Below are positions 1 to 8,905 of a DNA stretch of 64,000 nt, piece after piece. Every line of letters starts with the position of its first letter. Position 1 is the first letter of the stretch. Both the position numbers and the translations under genes were made by a program. Source of the stretch: Mytilus galloprovincialis (lineage: Eukaryota; Mollusca; Bivalvia; Mytilida; Mytilidae); assembly GCF_965363235.1 (NCBI RefSeq), contig NC_134843.1:52199535-52263534 (forward strand), given 5' to 3'. The notes below the pieces were generated by a model, which saw only the letters and a list, made by a program, of their open reading frames with translations, was not told where the DNA came from and did no database searches.

Positions 1-225
1 TAGTGTAACGTCTTGCTAGCACTATTATCTTGCCACGATTCAACGGCTTTCCACAAGAACTCTGGACCATTGAACCATTGCATACTTGAACGGAATTTAT
101 AGATCGAAGTTCCTCTACTAGCTAAATCTGCTGGATTCTGTTTGGTATCAACATAATGCCATTGGTCAATATTAGTTGCATGTTGAATCACTGCCAAATG
201 ATCGACTACAAAAGTGTTAAATATA
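1..225 (-). pseudogene. BEL/Pao retrotransposon pol fragment, end of RNase H region (partial)
   Basis: Minus-strand translation stays open across the whole segment and runs off the window edge. It reads FNTFVVDHLAVIQ, then QWHYVDTKQNPADLASRG, then MQWFNGPEFLWKA. These are the conserved blocks at the end of the RNase H domain of BEL/Pao polyproteins, where the 'W-Y-V..NPAD-ASRG' and 'W..GP-FL' motifs precede the integrase. The upstream part of the same domain ends at about 6041 and would continue in frame here, so the two pieces look like halves of one element separated by a later insertion. The integrase should lie beyond position 1. The family call is firm; membership of one copy is inferred from the matching break point. 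Confidence 0.8.
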
Positions 226-384
226 GATTCTTACATTGTTAGCAGTGGATTATCGTGTTTCTCCAATCGAGATAGTTAAATTATGAAATTTTAAGTCCGA
301 GCCTTGGCGAGGACTTAAAATTTCATAATTTAACTATCGAGATTGGAGAAACACGATAATCCACTGCTAACAATGTAAGAATCT
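225..384. repeat. Long near-perfect palindrome, arms about 74 bp
   Basis: The arm at 225-298 is the reverse complement of 311-384, around a 12-base centre 'gagccttggcga'. It lies exactly where the BEL/Pao frame is broken, so it forms the left end of the insertion. The centre and the flanking 'ttctcca..tcgaga.agttaaat' resemble the other hairpins at 1951-2053, 3421-3540 and 4386-4505. Confidence 0.85.
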
Positions 385-721
385 GTTTCTCTAATGACCA
401 AAAAACCTATTTTAGTTTCATAAAAAAATAAATTCTCCCAACCATGCCTTAAACTACGTCATCCGGTGTTACGCGCCAGCATATTTATACGCACATAAGT
501 CTTTTGTTTAATTTCAAGTATTATCTAAAAAAAAAACACAATCCAATTCAATTTTAATTCCAACATATTCATATTTAATCACAAAAAGAACATTAAAATA
601 GTTTTTATCAATTGAACGTTGATAAGAAAAAAGAACTTTTTTCGCGTAGAATGAAGTTCACCGCTCACTGAAATAAACACGAGGAGAATGAATGAAGTTC
701 AAAACGGCTGACCACAGTAGT

Positions 722-1174
722 TTATTCATCTTGTGAACTGTCACTCTCGATAACAAATCGGCGTTTCTTCTGAGGAGGCTGAACTGATGGTGATGTATTG
801 TTAATATTGATATTAAATGTCCCTCCATAAATAGGTGCCCCAAAGATATAGTTCATTCCTGAACGCGGTGCATCGTGACTTTGGCTTTGCCCAACCACGA
901 GTTGTGTCTGTGTTTGATGAACTGCTTGACGTCCCATCGTAACCGTCCTCGTTGTCTGCGAAGACTGTATTTGTTGCTCATTTTCATCCTGGTTACCTAA
1001 GATGCATTGACGTCCCATCGTAACCGTCCTCGTTGTCTGTGAAGACTGTATTTGTTGTTCATTTTCAGCCTCATGATCCTGGTTACCTAAGATGCATTGG
1101 GCTATCTGTTTATGTTTCTGAGGGTTCAGTTTTGAGTAAGTGGTGATACTCTGTATGTTTTTGTGTCCAGATAT
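722..1174 (-). CDS. Recombinase exon 3 (catalytic His and Tyr, repeat tail)
   Basis: Begins after acceptor TTTTTTAG with ISGHKNIQSITTYSKLN, holding the last catalytic His and the Tyr. It then encodes a polar tail of about 130 aa with two copies of a 27-30 aa repeat (QCILGNQD..ENEQQIQSSQTT). It ends KKRRFVIESDSSQDE, where KKRRF could serve as a nuclear localisation signal, followed by the stop at 722-724. Confidence 0.8.
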   Translation of the reverse strand: MSGHKNIQSITTYSKLNPQKHKQIAQCILGNQDHEAENEQQIQSSQTTRTVTMGRQCILGNQDENEQQIQSSQTTRTVTMGRQAVHQTQTQLVVGQSQSHDAPRSGMNYIFGAPIYGGTFNININNTSPSVQPPQKKRRFVIESDSSQDE

Positions 1175-4100
1175 CTAAAAAATCAGTAAAAAAATCATAA
1201 ACTTTCTAGTATGAACCATATGTGAATTTTTATGAAATAGTGTGGATCTGAGGAAGAAGTAAAGGTGGACTAGAATTTAGAATTGTGAAATATTAAATAA
1301 GGGTGTCTCATTGACAGATTGAGGGGTTCTGATCCTGGATCCAACTTACTGTTTTGTCAAATTCCTGTATCCGCTTACACTATGTATGTAACTTTGTAAG
1401 CAATTCTCATTTTTTGTAAATTCTTGTGTCCCCCCTAGTCCAAATAATTATGACGTCTCGTTAGGCTATTTTTTTATATTTTTTTTGGGACGCTGTACAT
1501 TGATGTATGGCGTCCAAAAAATTATAAAAAAATAGCCTTTCAAGACGTCATAATTATTTGGACTAGTGTCCCCCTAGACTTCCTAACACAGTACAGTACA
1601 ATAATTTGACTAACATGTGTCATGCTCTCAAAGAGTTAGCAATTCAGGGTTGCACTTAGACCCTAATGAGATCCACAAATAAAAAATAAATAATCCGACA
1701 ATTTTAAAAAGGATTTCTTCAATTTTTGTGCTATTTTTACATTTCCTGACCGGTGTGAGAAAAAATATTTCTCCTCACTAGTGAAAAATCTGTTCTTGGC
1801 AAGTGATTGATTGAATTTCAATGGTTCAAATTTTGCCGTTATATAGCCTTTTTGTGCTAATGCGTCGTCAGCTGTGTGGCGTAAAGCAACTAACAATGAA
1901 TCAATGAATTTAATCTTTGATAAAATTAGAGAAACAAATTCCATCGATATGTGTTTCCACTTTCAACAGTTAAATTTTTAATATTGAAAAGCTCAGCAAG
2001 CCTTGTGTTTTAAATTGTAAAATTTAACGTTAACTGTCTCGAGTGGAGAATTTCGTAACACTCTGTGAAATCTATATTTTCATATCTCCAGTTACAAAAT
2101 TTTCTTATCAGATGATTGTTCAAAATTCAATCATGACAAAAATTGAGTGGATGAAAACTGTAATTAATGTAGTCAAGTGGTGTTGTAGTAATATTTTTAT
2201 GATTAATAACCTGTTTGATATGATTATGTTCAATTCCCTCATCGTCAAGCTTCTGAAGCATAAACCTTCTAGCTGAATGGTTGGTTAGGCGCCTGTTTGT
2301 ATTGTCATCTAGAGGTTGGTTCTCATCATTTTGAGTGTGTTCTTTAATAATACCTACAAGTATATGTACAGTATTAATAATTAAAAGCAGTGATTAAAAG
2401 AACATGCTGGTTATACACATGTACAGTGTTTATATGGGGAAATTCAAATATGGTATCAAATTTTCTTGATTTCTTCTGAATTTCCTATTGTGACGTCATG
2501 AAAAAAGACAACCATGATGACGTCACTTACATGTATGCCTTCAAATTGATATTTTATTGTGTGTTTTTCTATGTTGTGATGTTATACTATTCAGTTTTGT
2601 GTCAGTAAAAGGGAGAAGGTTTGGTACCATTAAAACATTTAATCCCTCTGCAAATGTTTGCACCTGTCCTAAGTCAGGAATCTGATGAACACAACAGTAG
2701 TTGTTGTTTGTTTATGCAATTTATACATGTTGCTTGTTTCACTTGTTTTTATAAAAGACCATTGGTTTTCCCGTTTGAATGAATTTACACTTTAAATTTG
2801 GGCTCTTTATAGCTTGTGTTATCCAAGGCTACATGTTGAAGGCTGTACCTTGACCTGTAATGGTTTACTTTTATAAATTGTAATTGGATTGAGAGTTGTT
2901 TCTCTAGTTTTCGTGCTATTTTCACCTTTCTCGACCGGTGTGAAAAAAATATTTCTCGTCTCTTAGAGAGAAATTTGTTCTCAGCAAATGATTGGTTGAA
3001 TTTCAATTATGACATCAAAATTTCTTGCATTCTTCTGAATTTTCTATTGTGACGTCATGAAAAAAGGTGATTGGGTTGAGAGTTGTTTCTCTAGTTGTCG
3101 TGTTATTTTCACCTTTCTCGACCGGTGTGAGAAAAATATTTCTCGTCTCTAGAGAGAAATTTGTTCTTGTTCTCAGCAAATGATTGGTTGAATTTCAATT
3201 ATGACATCAATTTTTTTTGCTTTCTTCTGAATTTTCTATTGTGACATCAGGAAACTAGGTGAATTTAAAAATTTAACTGTTTGAGTGGAGAAATATTTTA
3301 ATACAGTCTTGATGCAGTTGTGAAATCTATATCTCATTGGCACTCATACCATATCTTCCTATGCATGTACATTGTACCAATAAAGAGCACAACTTTCAGC
3401 AAATCTCTCAAAAGGAATATCTCGTGTATTATATTTCTCCAGTCTTGACAGTTAAATTTTAAATATATTCAAAATCTTGGCACGCCTTGCATTTTAAATT
3501 TTAAAATTTAACTGTCTCTCGTGGAGAAATATAACACGTAATATGTGTCTTTGTGGCATGTACAAATGTTTTATGCTTGCGTTAAAACTTACATGTAATC
3601 TTTTTTTTTAGGTTAAAGGATAGAGTTTATTTTGGATTTTTATCAACCTTAAACAAAATTTTAAGACGGCAGGGTTGATGAATTTTCTGGATATATCGAG
3701 AATTTTTTATAAAAAAAGGGGGGAAACATATCAACCAAAGTATTGAGTATTTGACACAGATTATTCTACATGTACATGTATTTAAACTATCCTTGTTAGT
3801 ACAATGGTCAGTACACTCATCTACAGATGAGGGATCTGGGTTCGATTCCTGGACTTGGAGTTTACATGTAGAGTCAAAATGTGTCTATTTACTCTTGCTT
3901 AAATTTGAATAAAAATGTACAAGTAACTTAATTTGACCATTGTTGAAATTTTAATTATCAACATGTTGTTCACAGTTCTACCTTCATATTGGTAAATACT
4001 CAATGATGACTTTCATTTTTTTTTTAATTTCAAAACAAAACTGATTTATAAAAGAAACAGATTAAACAGTTATCTGTCACTGTTGACAAATAGGTTTCTC

Positions 4101-5797
4101 AAATCTTTCTCCAATCAATGAATTTGGGAAAACCTGCACATTTCTTGAGTGGTGTGAGTAAACTATTTTTCACCACTAGTAAAATATCTGTTCTAAATCA
4201 AAATTGATTATGACGTCATCATGTTTTGTTTTTTTCAGAATTTTCATATTGTGACGTGGGGGAAAAAAGGCGACCTTGCCTGATGACATTGCATATATTA
4301 AAGGAACACAAGTTTCTAAAAATCTTTGAAAAAGAATGATACAAATCATTAAACAAACTAATTTCGACACTATAAGTTATAACTCGTGTATTACAATATT
4401 TCTCCACTCTCGACAGTTAAATTTAATTATTTAAAAAGCTCGGCAAGCCTCGCTCTTTAAATAATAAAATTTAACTGTCTCGAGTGGAGAAATATTGTAA
4501 TACACTTGTTGCAGTGTATGAATCAATATATACATTAATAACAAGTAAATGTACCTGTTTACAATATTTTATTACCTGTATTTAAAGCCATTTTCTTCAT
4601 GAATTTTCCTAATTTATTGATACCAATTCTTTGTGCCTTAAACCAAAGGGCTGACTTGTCAGGGTTGTTGTTCTCCTGAATGTAGAAGGGATCTTCAGGC
4701 TTACTATATTTTGTAGGTCTTTTTGACTTGTAAAGCTTGTATGCAGCTACAGGACATTTTGTTTGATCAGTTGTGGCCCAGGCCCTTTGAGGAATTTCTC
4801 TTGTGTTTTTCAGATTTGCTCCAGTTCTTGTTTTAGTATTTCTCTCGTTCATTTGCAAGTATTCCTGACTTTTAGAGTCTTTACATAGTTGGACATCCCC
4901 CCATGTCATCTGATAATGTTCAGTTACACCACGTAGGCCAAAATATATTGTGTTAAAAAACCAGAGAGTGTGCAATAGAGTTGTAGGATTGGACAAGCCC
5001 AGCTGCCCAGTTTTAAACATTGCTTCAATGTCATCATCATTGAGTGTTTCCGCTCTTTTATCACCATTTCCTTTACCCATTTTTTTTAACGCTATCTGTT
5101 TTGCCGTAAGAACATCTCTGGTTTTAGCAAATTCTACACTTTTACTTAATTCATAGCCATAATCATTGCTCCTCAGTATTCTATCAAATGAACACATCAT
5201 TCCACGTAGTGAGGATGGCTCATACTCTTCTCCATCAGTTTTTCTCACAGAGAAAAAGTACTGACATAAAAGACTGTTTAATTCTTCAGGTGGAATTTTA
5301 TAAATTTCTCTTTTTTCATTTTTCTGTTGTAGGAACTGTGTAAGTGTGCGCATATCACTTATATTTTTTCTGGCAGTGCCTTGATTTTCCTGATCTTTAA
5401 CAAATTGTTCTACAGTTGATTCATCAACTGGAACAAACTGTCTTGGTTTTGATGCTTTTGAACTAGGCTTTTGTGTAGGTGCTTGAGGTGGTGCTGACAC
5501 ATTTACAGGAGCTTCATTTGGCGTTTTATCAACTTCATTCAACTCTGGCTCAAACAGATACAGGAGTTCATCAGGAACATGTGGTGGGGAGTCATGTTCT
5601 AATGGGTGTGTGACTGTTCTGTCAGGCTCAGAAATAATGTCAAACCTGTATCTGGCCTCAGTTACAAGTTTACCACCTTCTAGCTGAATTTCCCACAACG
5701 GAAACCCAAAGTTGTCTGTTTTACCTTTTATAACTCCCATTTGCCCCCCTACAAGTCTGACTTTTTGTCCCCTTGTCAAGTTTTCGTTGAGCGACAT
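722..5797 (-). CDS. Crypton-type tyrosine recombinase (DUF3504-like), three exons
   Basis: Exons on the minus strand: 5797-4576, 2308-2211 and 1174-722, with introns of 2267 and 1036 nt, all GT-AG. Joined, they give about 590 aa without a stop. Residues 1-110 are a basic, proline-rich N-terminal region of unknown role. A core-binding region follows at about 125-235, then the catalytic domain. Exon 1 holds the first arginine in YFGLRGVTEH (R289). Exon 2 supplies NHSARR (H418, R421). Exon 3 begins ISGHKN (H444) and contains TTYSKLN with the presumed nucleophile Y453. This is the R..HxxR..H..Y layout of tyrosine recombinases, and the surrounding residues resemble Crypton and DUF3504 proteins (KCTD1-, QRICH1- and ZMYM-related). 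The joins preserve phase at both introns (1/2 and 0), which is strong support. The start is the first ATG. The protein could be transposase or a domesticated copy; position inside a dead retroelement favours transposase. Confidence 0.8.
929..1099 (-). repeat. Coding tandem duplication in recombinase tail
   Basis: Units 929-1009 (81 bp) and 1010-1099 (90 bp) are nearly identical. They differ by a 9-bp in-frame indel and very few substitutions, so the duplication is recent and frame-preserving. A partial further unit sits next to them. Confidence 0.85.
1435..1566. repeat. Palindromic foldback element in recombinase intron 2 flank
   Basis: 'ctagtccaaataattatgac' at 1435 is mirrored by its reverse complement ending at 1566. 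Inner arms contain 'aggctattttttta' and 'ggacgc', around a centre near 'tgtacattgatgta'. The arms are about 60 bp with small mismatches. It looks like a foldback MITE, is unlike the other hairpins here, and lies wholly outside the exons. Confidence 0.75.
1720..1870 (+). repeat. Interspersed repeat unit ('accggtgtgag' family), copy 1
   Basis: 'gctatttttac..ccggtgtgagaaaaaatatttctc..gtgaaaaatctgttctt' is a diverged copy of units at 2905-3066, 3090-3255 and about 4140-4270, and of the inverted copy at 5937-6040. Confidence 0.6.
1951..2053. repeat. Hairpin repeat, 'GTGGAGAA' family
   Basis: Degenerate inverted repeat. Left arm 'tttccactttcaacagttaa', right arm 'ttaactgtctcgagtggaga', centre 'gctcagcaagcct'. 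Same design as 3421-3540 and 4386-4505. Confidence 0.65.
2211..2308 (-). CDS. Recombinase exon 2 (HxxR box)
   Basis: A 98-nt exon giving 33 codons together with the last base of exon 1. The acceptor is CCTCTAG|ATGAC and the donor AAACAG|GTTATT. It encodes RRLTNHSARRFMLQKL, the box containing catalytic His and Arg, and ends at KQ directly before the ISGHKN box of exon 3. It is too short to stand out by itself; it was found by searching the intron for the missing motif. Confidence 0.8.
2560..2885 (-). repeat. Common mussel-type interspersed repeat
   Basis: From 'ctatgttgtgatgttatact' to 'gtttacttttataaattg' the sequence closely matches 48935-49290 over its whole length. It is also the reverse-complement family of the 'gatgtggtatgagtgcc' repeats at 26120, 42610 and 55505. 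It lies in recombinase intron 1. Confidence 0.75.
2885..3255 (+). repeat. Tandem pair of about 180-bp units
   Basis: The unit from 'gattgagagttgtttctcta' through 'ccggtgtga', 'tgattggttgaatttcaatt' and 'ctattgtgacgtcatgaaa' occurs at 2885-3066 and again at about 3068-3255. Similarity is high, with a short 'ttctt' slippage difference. It shares sequence with the inverted right-end segment at 5937-6040. Confidence 0.75.
3421..3540. repeat. Hairpin repeat, 'GTGGAGAA' family
   Basis: Left arm from 'ctcgtgtattatatttctcc', right arm ending 'gtggagaaatataacacg', centre near 'cttggcacgccttg'. A half copy lies at about 3265-3305. Confidence 0.7.
3790..3860 (+). ncRNA. tRNA-like sequence (tRNA pseudogene or SINE head)
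   Basis: The segment resembles tRNA-Asp. It has an A-box-like 'ttagtacaatgg', a 5-bp anticodon-type stem 'ctcat/atgag', and a perfect B box 'ggttcgattcc' in a pairable T arm. The acceptor stem has two mismatches and the anticodon loop is 6 nt instead of 7, so I do not call a functional tRNA. It could be a decayed tRNA or the promoter head of a SINE. It lies in recombinase intron 1. Confidence 0.5.
4386..4505. repeat. Near-perfect hairpin repeat, 'GTGGAGAA' family
   Basis: 'gtgtattacaatatttctcc' is mirrored by its reverse complement ending 'attgtaatacac' at 4505. Inner arms are 'tcgacagttaaattt' and 'aaatttaactgtctcga', and the centre is 'gctcggcaagcctcgc'. It lies 71 bp inside intron 1 from the exon 1 donor, so it would fold in the pre-mRNA. 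Confidence 0.8.
4576..5797 (-). CDS. Recombinase exon 1 (N-terminal, core-binding and start of catalytic domain)
   Basis: Encodes 407 codons plus one base. The donor is ACAG|GTAATA at 4576/4575. Reading past it adds only five residues before a stop, so splicing is needed for the HxxR and tyrosine boxes. 'LWFFNTIYFGLRGVTEHYQ' and 'CPVAAYKLYKSKRP' are the most family-typical stretches. Confidence 0.85.
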
Positions 5798-5936
5798 TTC
5801 TTTCTTATAATGAAAATTGCAGACGACGAGTTCTCGATAGTTTGTTTACACGTTACTAAGATGTTTATCGAAGAAGGCCGAGAATTCTTGTTAACCTTGA
5901 AAAAGTAGTTCCGACAGGTCACGAACTTTGATTATC

Positions 5937-6040
5937 CAATCAATTGCTGAGAACAAATTTCTCTCTAGAGACGAGAAATATTTTTCTCACACCGGTTGAG
6001 AAGTGTGAAAATAGCTCGAAAATTAGAGAAAACGAGTTTT
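5937..6040 (-). repeat. Right-end repeat of the insertion, inverted copy of internal units
   Basis: The reverse complement reads 'ttttctctaattttcgagct..accggtgtgagaaaaatatttctc..tgattgg', matching the units at 2905-3000 and 3090-3190. It directly abuts the broken BEL/Pao frame and marks the right boundary of the inserted DNA. Confidence 0.65.
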
Positions 6041-7985
6041 TGTGTTCGCAATGTATCTAAGTATAAAATATAATGTCTGTCCAGTAATGAATTTCATCAC
6101 TTGTATATTCAAGTTCCTTTGTAATCATACGACAAAATTTCACCGCAGTCGTAGCCGCTGTCAGCTCCATTCTAGGAATTGTCACCGTTTTCAACGGTGC
6201 TACTCTCGATTTTCTTAATACGAACGAGCATTGTATATTCCCATCTTCATCGACTAATCTAAGTTAAAAAACGGATCCATAACCTATATCACGTGCATCT
6301 GCAAAGCAATGTAATTGGCAAGAAACAACAGTCTTGAAACTTTGAGGTTTGTAACACCTATCGACTGTGATACCTTCCAGTCGTTCTAGTTGATTAAGTC
6401 ATTTATTCCATTTAGTAAGCTCATTGTCTGGGATCTCTTCATCCCATCCAATGCCTCTTTTACAAAGACTTTGAAGAATGGACTTCGCAGCTAACACAAA
6501 GGGAGACGCAATTCCAATAGTATCATAGACAGAACTAACTGCACTTAGAATTCCACGTTTAGTCTGTGGTTTCTGTTTCATGTTGATGTGAAACCCAAGT
6601 TTATCTTCATTTACGAACCAATAAACACCTAAAGCGCTTTCGACTCCACTTTCGTTGCTTAGACGCCATTCATGCGACTTCTTACTATGAACCTTTTCAG
6701 GTACAGATTCTAGAACAGATTGATTGTGAGTCATCCATTTAGACAAATTGAAACCTCCTTTACTATACAATTTAGTAACGTCCTTAATAAGTGAAACTGC
6801 CTTTTCAAATTCATCAACTGACGACAAACAGTCACCAACGTACATGTTTGTAGTCACAGTATCTATCACCTTAGTGTCACATTCATCTTTGAACTTTTCT
6901 GCGGTTTACTGAAGTGCGTAATTGCAACAATTAGGAGAAGATGTTGCTCCAAATAAATGCACAGTCATTCTATATTTTGTTGGGTTTTCATCTATGTTTC
7001 CATTCTTCCAACAATAGAATCGCAAACAGTCTCTGTTATTTGTTAGTACTTTGACTTGATAAAACATAGATTCAATATCGCCTAACACTGCAATCTTGTC
7101 TTGCCTAAATCGCATCAGAACGCCTAAAAGAAGATTTGCTAAATTCGGGCCTTGTAATAATTCATTGTTCAAAGAAACACCTAGATTTCTTGCAGAGCAA
7201 TAGAAAACGACGCGAATTTTTTCTGGCTTTTGGGGGTTGTACATTCCATGATGGTGTAGGTACCAAATCTTTTGTCATTTCTAATCCAAGTCGTCGGTAG
7301 GAATAGGTTCTGCGTAACCTCTTTCAATAATCTTATTCATAAAGGGCAGATAGCCCTGCTTAAAACGATGTTTTTTCAATAACTTCCTCTTTAACAAATT
7401 CAGCCTCTGCAAACATTGTTCTGAGTTATTTGGAAAACATACTTCATTGTTTCTGAACGGTAAACTAATACAATAATGACCATCTTCATCAAGTTTGATT
7501 GATTTCTCAACTTGTCGCATACATATGTTGTCCTCCACTGAATTTTCTATCTTGTCCTCTATTATCCTTTCTGGAAAATCAAAATTAATACTTTGCATTA
7601 AAATGTCAAGTTGTGTTTCATCGATTCCTTCTCTCTGGAGGTGCACTCTAGTAACCTCGAAACATTTTCCTTGTGATTCACGTAAAACGTTTCAAAGTAT
7701 CCATCTTAGTCTCGTTTTCGTTGCATGTGGAGAACCACTTGGCCCTGTTGCCACATCGAATGGTGTAAATGCATCTGGAACGTTGTTGCCAATCATAATT
7801 CCTATGTCCGCATCTATCTCTGGGATATCAACCGATTCTAAATGAGTCCATTTCTCAATTTCTTGCGGAGTGGGAATATGTTCCTTTGATACAGGTATGT
7901 TGGCCTTAGTATACACCTTTGGCAAATCAACCACGTGTTCCATTGACAAACTTGACACTTGTAGACCATTAACAGTCAGGGTCAT
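6041..7985 (-). pseudogene. BEL/Pao retrotransposon protease-RT-RNase H, decayed
   Basis: Minus-strand blocks in order: the end of a retropepsin region (about 7985-7692, IGIMIGNNVPDAFTP), the RT N-terminal region (7646-7281, HYCISLPFRNNEVC and FMNKIIERGYAEP), the RT core (7244-6399, VLGDIESMFYQVKV and LFGATSSPNCCNYA) and the start of RNase H (about 6330-6041, VAPLKTVTIPRMELTAA, then YWTD). Stops or frameshifts separate the blocks at about 7690, 7280, 6905, 6398, 6270 and 6065. The RT catalytic box normally written YVDD is MYVGDC here, so one catalytic Asp is Gly. There is no gag or LTR; the 5' side ends abruptly at about 7990. It is a dead, 5'-truncated copy whose 3' part continues at 225-1. 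Confidence 0.85.
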
Positions 7986-8074
7986 TACTTAAACAAGTAA
8001 CATTTTTTATAACTTAATTAAGTTATATTTTGAATCTGCTGGAGTTATCTCTCTTTATTTACTGGTTTTTAAAA

Positions 8075-8178
8075 ATTACTTTTTATGGACGGACGTCTAG
8101 CGGATAAGAACGGACGTCTAACGGACATGAACGGAATGAAAAAAAGTTATCCGTTAGGCGTCCGTTCGAGCTTCCGGT
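8075..8178. repeat. Short repeats of 'cggacgtctaacggac' type
   Basis: 'acggacgtctagcggataag', 'acggacgtctaacggacatg' and the inverted 'ttatccgttaggcgtccgtt' lie within 100 bp, giving a small direct-plus-inverted repeat cluster. It abuts the relic that starts at about 8184. Confidence 0.55.
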
Positions 8179-8183
8179 AAGAT

Positions 8184-8790
8184 GTGACCGAGGCTTTAAA
8201 CAACGCAAACTTTGAAAGTGCCTTGCAACATGAGAGGTCACTAATAAATTTTCTGAGAAAGGAGTTGGAAAGCGTAATCACAACATCAACAAAAGAAATA
8301 TTATTAAAAAGCGATAATCATGAGGCAAACAAAAAACATGAAATAACTGAGCTTACAAAAACTGTCAGAGAGTTAAACATGCAAGTGTCTCATCTCCAGA
8401 ATGAAAATATGTCAATCAAATCACAATTGGCAAATATATATGACGAACTTATTAATCGTAGGACCAATACTAATCCTGACAAAACAGAAGAAAAAAAGTC
8501 TATTCCTGATTTACCTACGGCGCAAATGGTTTGTACATCAAATCTCAAAGGTATAAATGAAAAAAAAAACACTCCAGCCGTTGAGATAACAAAGGTCATA
8601 TCATTCACACTAGACCAAACAAGGGAAAAATAGATGAATATGAAGTTGATAAACTATCATTAGTTATACATGTTATACTGCATATCAAAACAAATGACAT
8701 AACAAAAAAAGACCAAGCCATCTGTATAAACATGTTAAAGGAAATGCAATTGCTCATTACATATACTGTGGATTCATTTATTTTCGTGGG
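8184..8790 (+). pseudogene. Coiled-coil protein fragment with SGNH-like tail, frameshifted
   Basis: An open stretch of 149 codons without an ATG start (it opens on GTG) encodes a charged, heptad-like helical region: LRKELESVITTSTKEI and TVRELNMQVSHLQNENMSIK. After a frameshift near 8625 another frame continues GKIDEYEVDKLSLVIHVILH, then KTNDITKKDQAICINMLKEM. This resembles the 'VIHVGTNDI' block of SGNH/GDSL-like domains in bivalve predicted proteins and retroelement ORFs, but the first Gly of GTND is Lys. The 3' end runs into a repeat at about 8763. The coiled coil is visible directly; the SGNH link is recalled and moderate. Confidence 0.45.
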
Positions 8791-8905
8791 TATCAATTTT
8801 CGTGGATAGAGAAAAAAGACGTTTCGTGGTATACGTAAATTCGTGGATCGCTGATTACAAAAAAAAATTCAGATACGTAATTCGTGGATTTCTTTTTGAT
8901 TGAGG
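8763..8905 (+). repeat. Interspersed 'ttcgtggat' repeat
   Basis: 'gtggattcatttattttcgt', 'caattttcgtggat', 'aaattcgtggatcg' and 'aattcgtggatttc' give at least four spaced copies of TTCGTGG(A/T). I recognise this from memory as a common bivalve repeat. Confidence 0.55.

Larger units (their letters stand above)
226..6040 (-). mobile_element. Crypton-like tyrosine-recombinase element inserted in a BEL/Pao element
   Basis: The BEL/Pao RNase H reading frame stops at about 6041 (minus strand, after ILRYIANTKTR) and resumes at about 225 (FNTFVVDHLAVI). The 5.8 kb between carries a complete tyrosine recombinase gene in the same orientation. Cryptons have no long terminal inverted repeats and integrate by recombinase-mediated exchange, and none are seen here. 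The left end is a 74-bp-arm palindrome; the right end (about 5937-6040) is an inverted relative of repeats found inside the element. Exact ends are uncertain by a few bases, and I cannot prove that the palindrome belongs to the element and not to a later insertion. Confidence 0.68.

Noticed and set aside
8184-8633. gag of the BEL/Pao element
   Set aside because: It is on the opposite strand to the pol pseudogene and lacks zinc knuckles.
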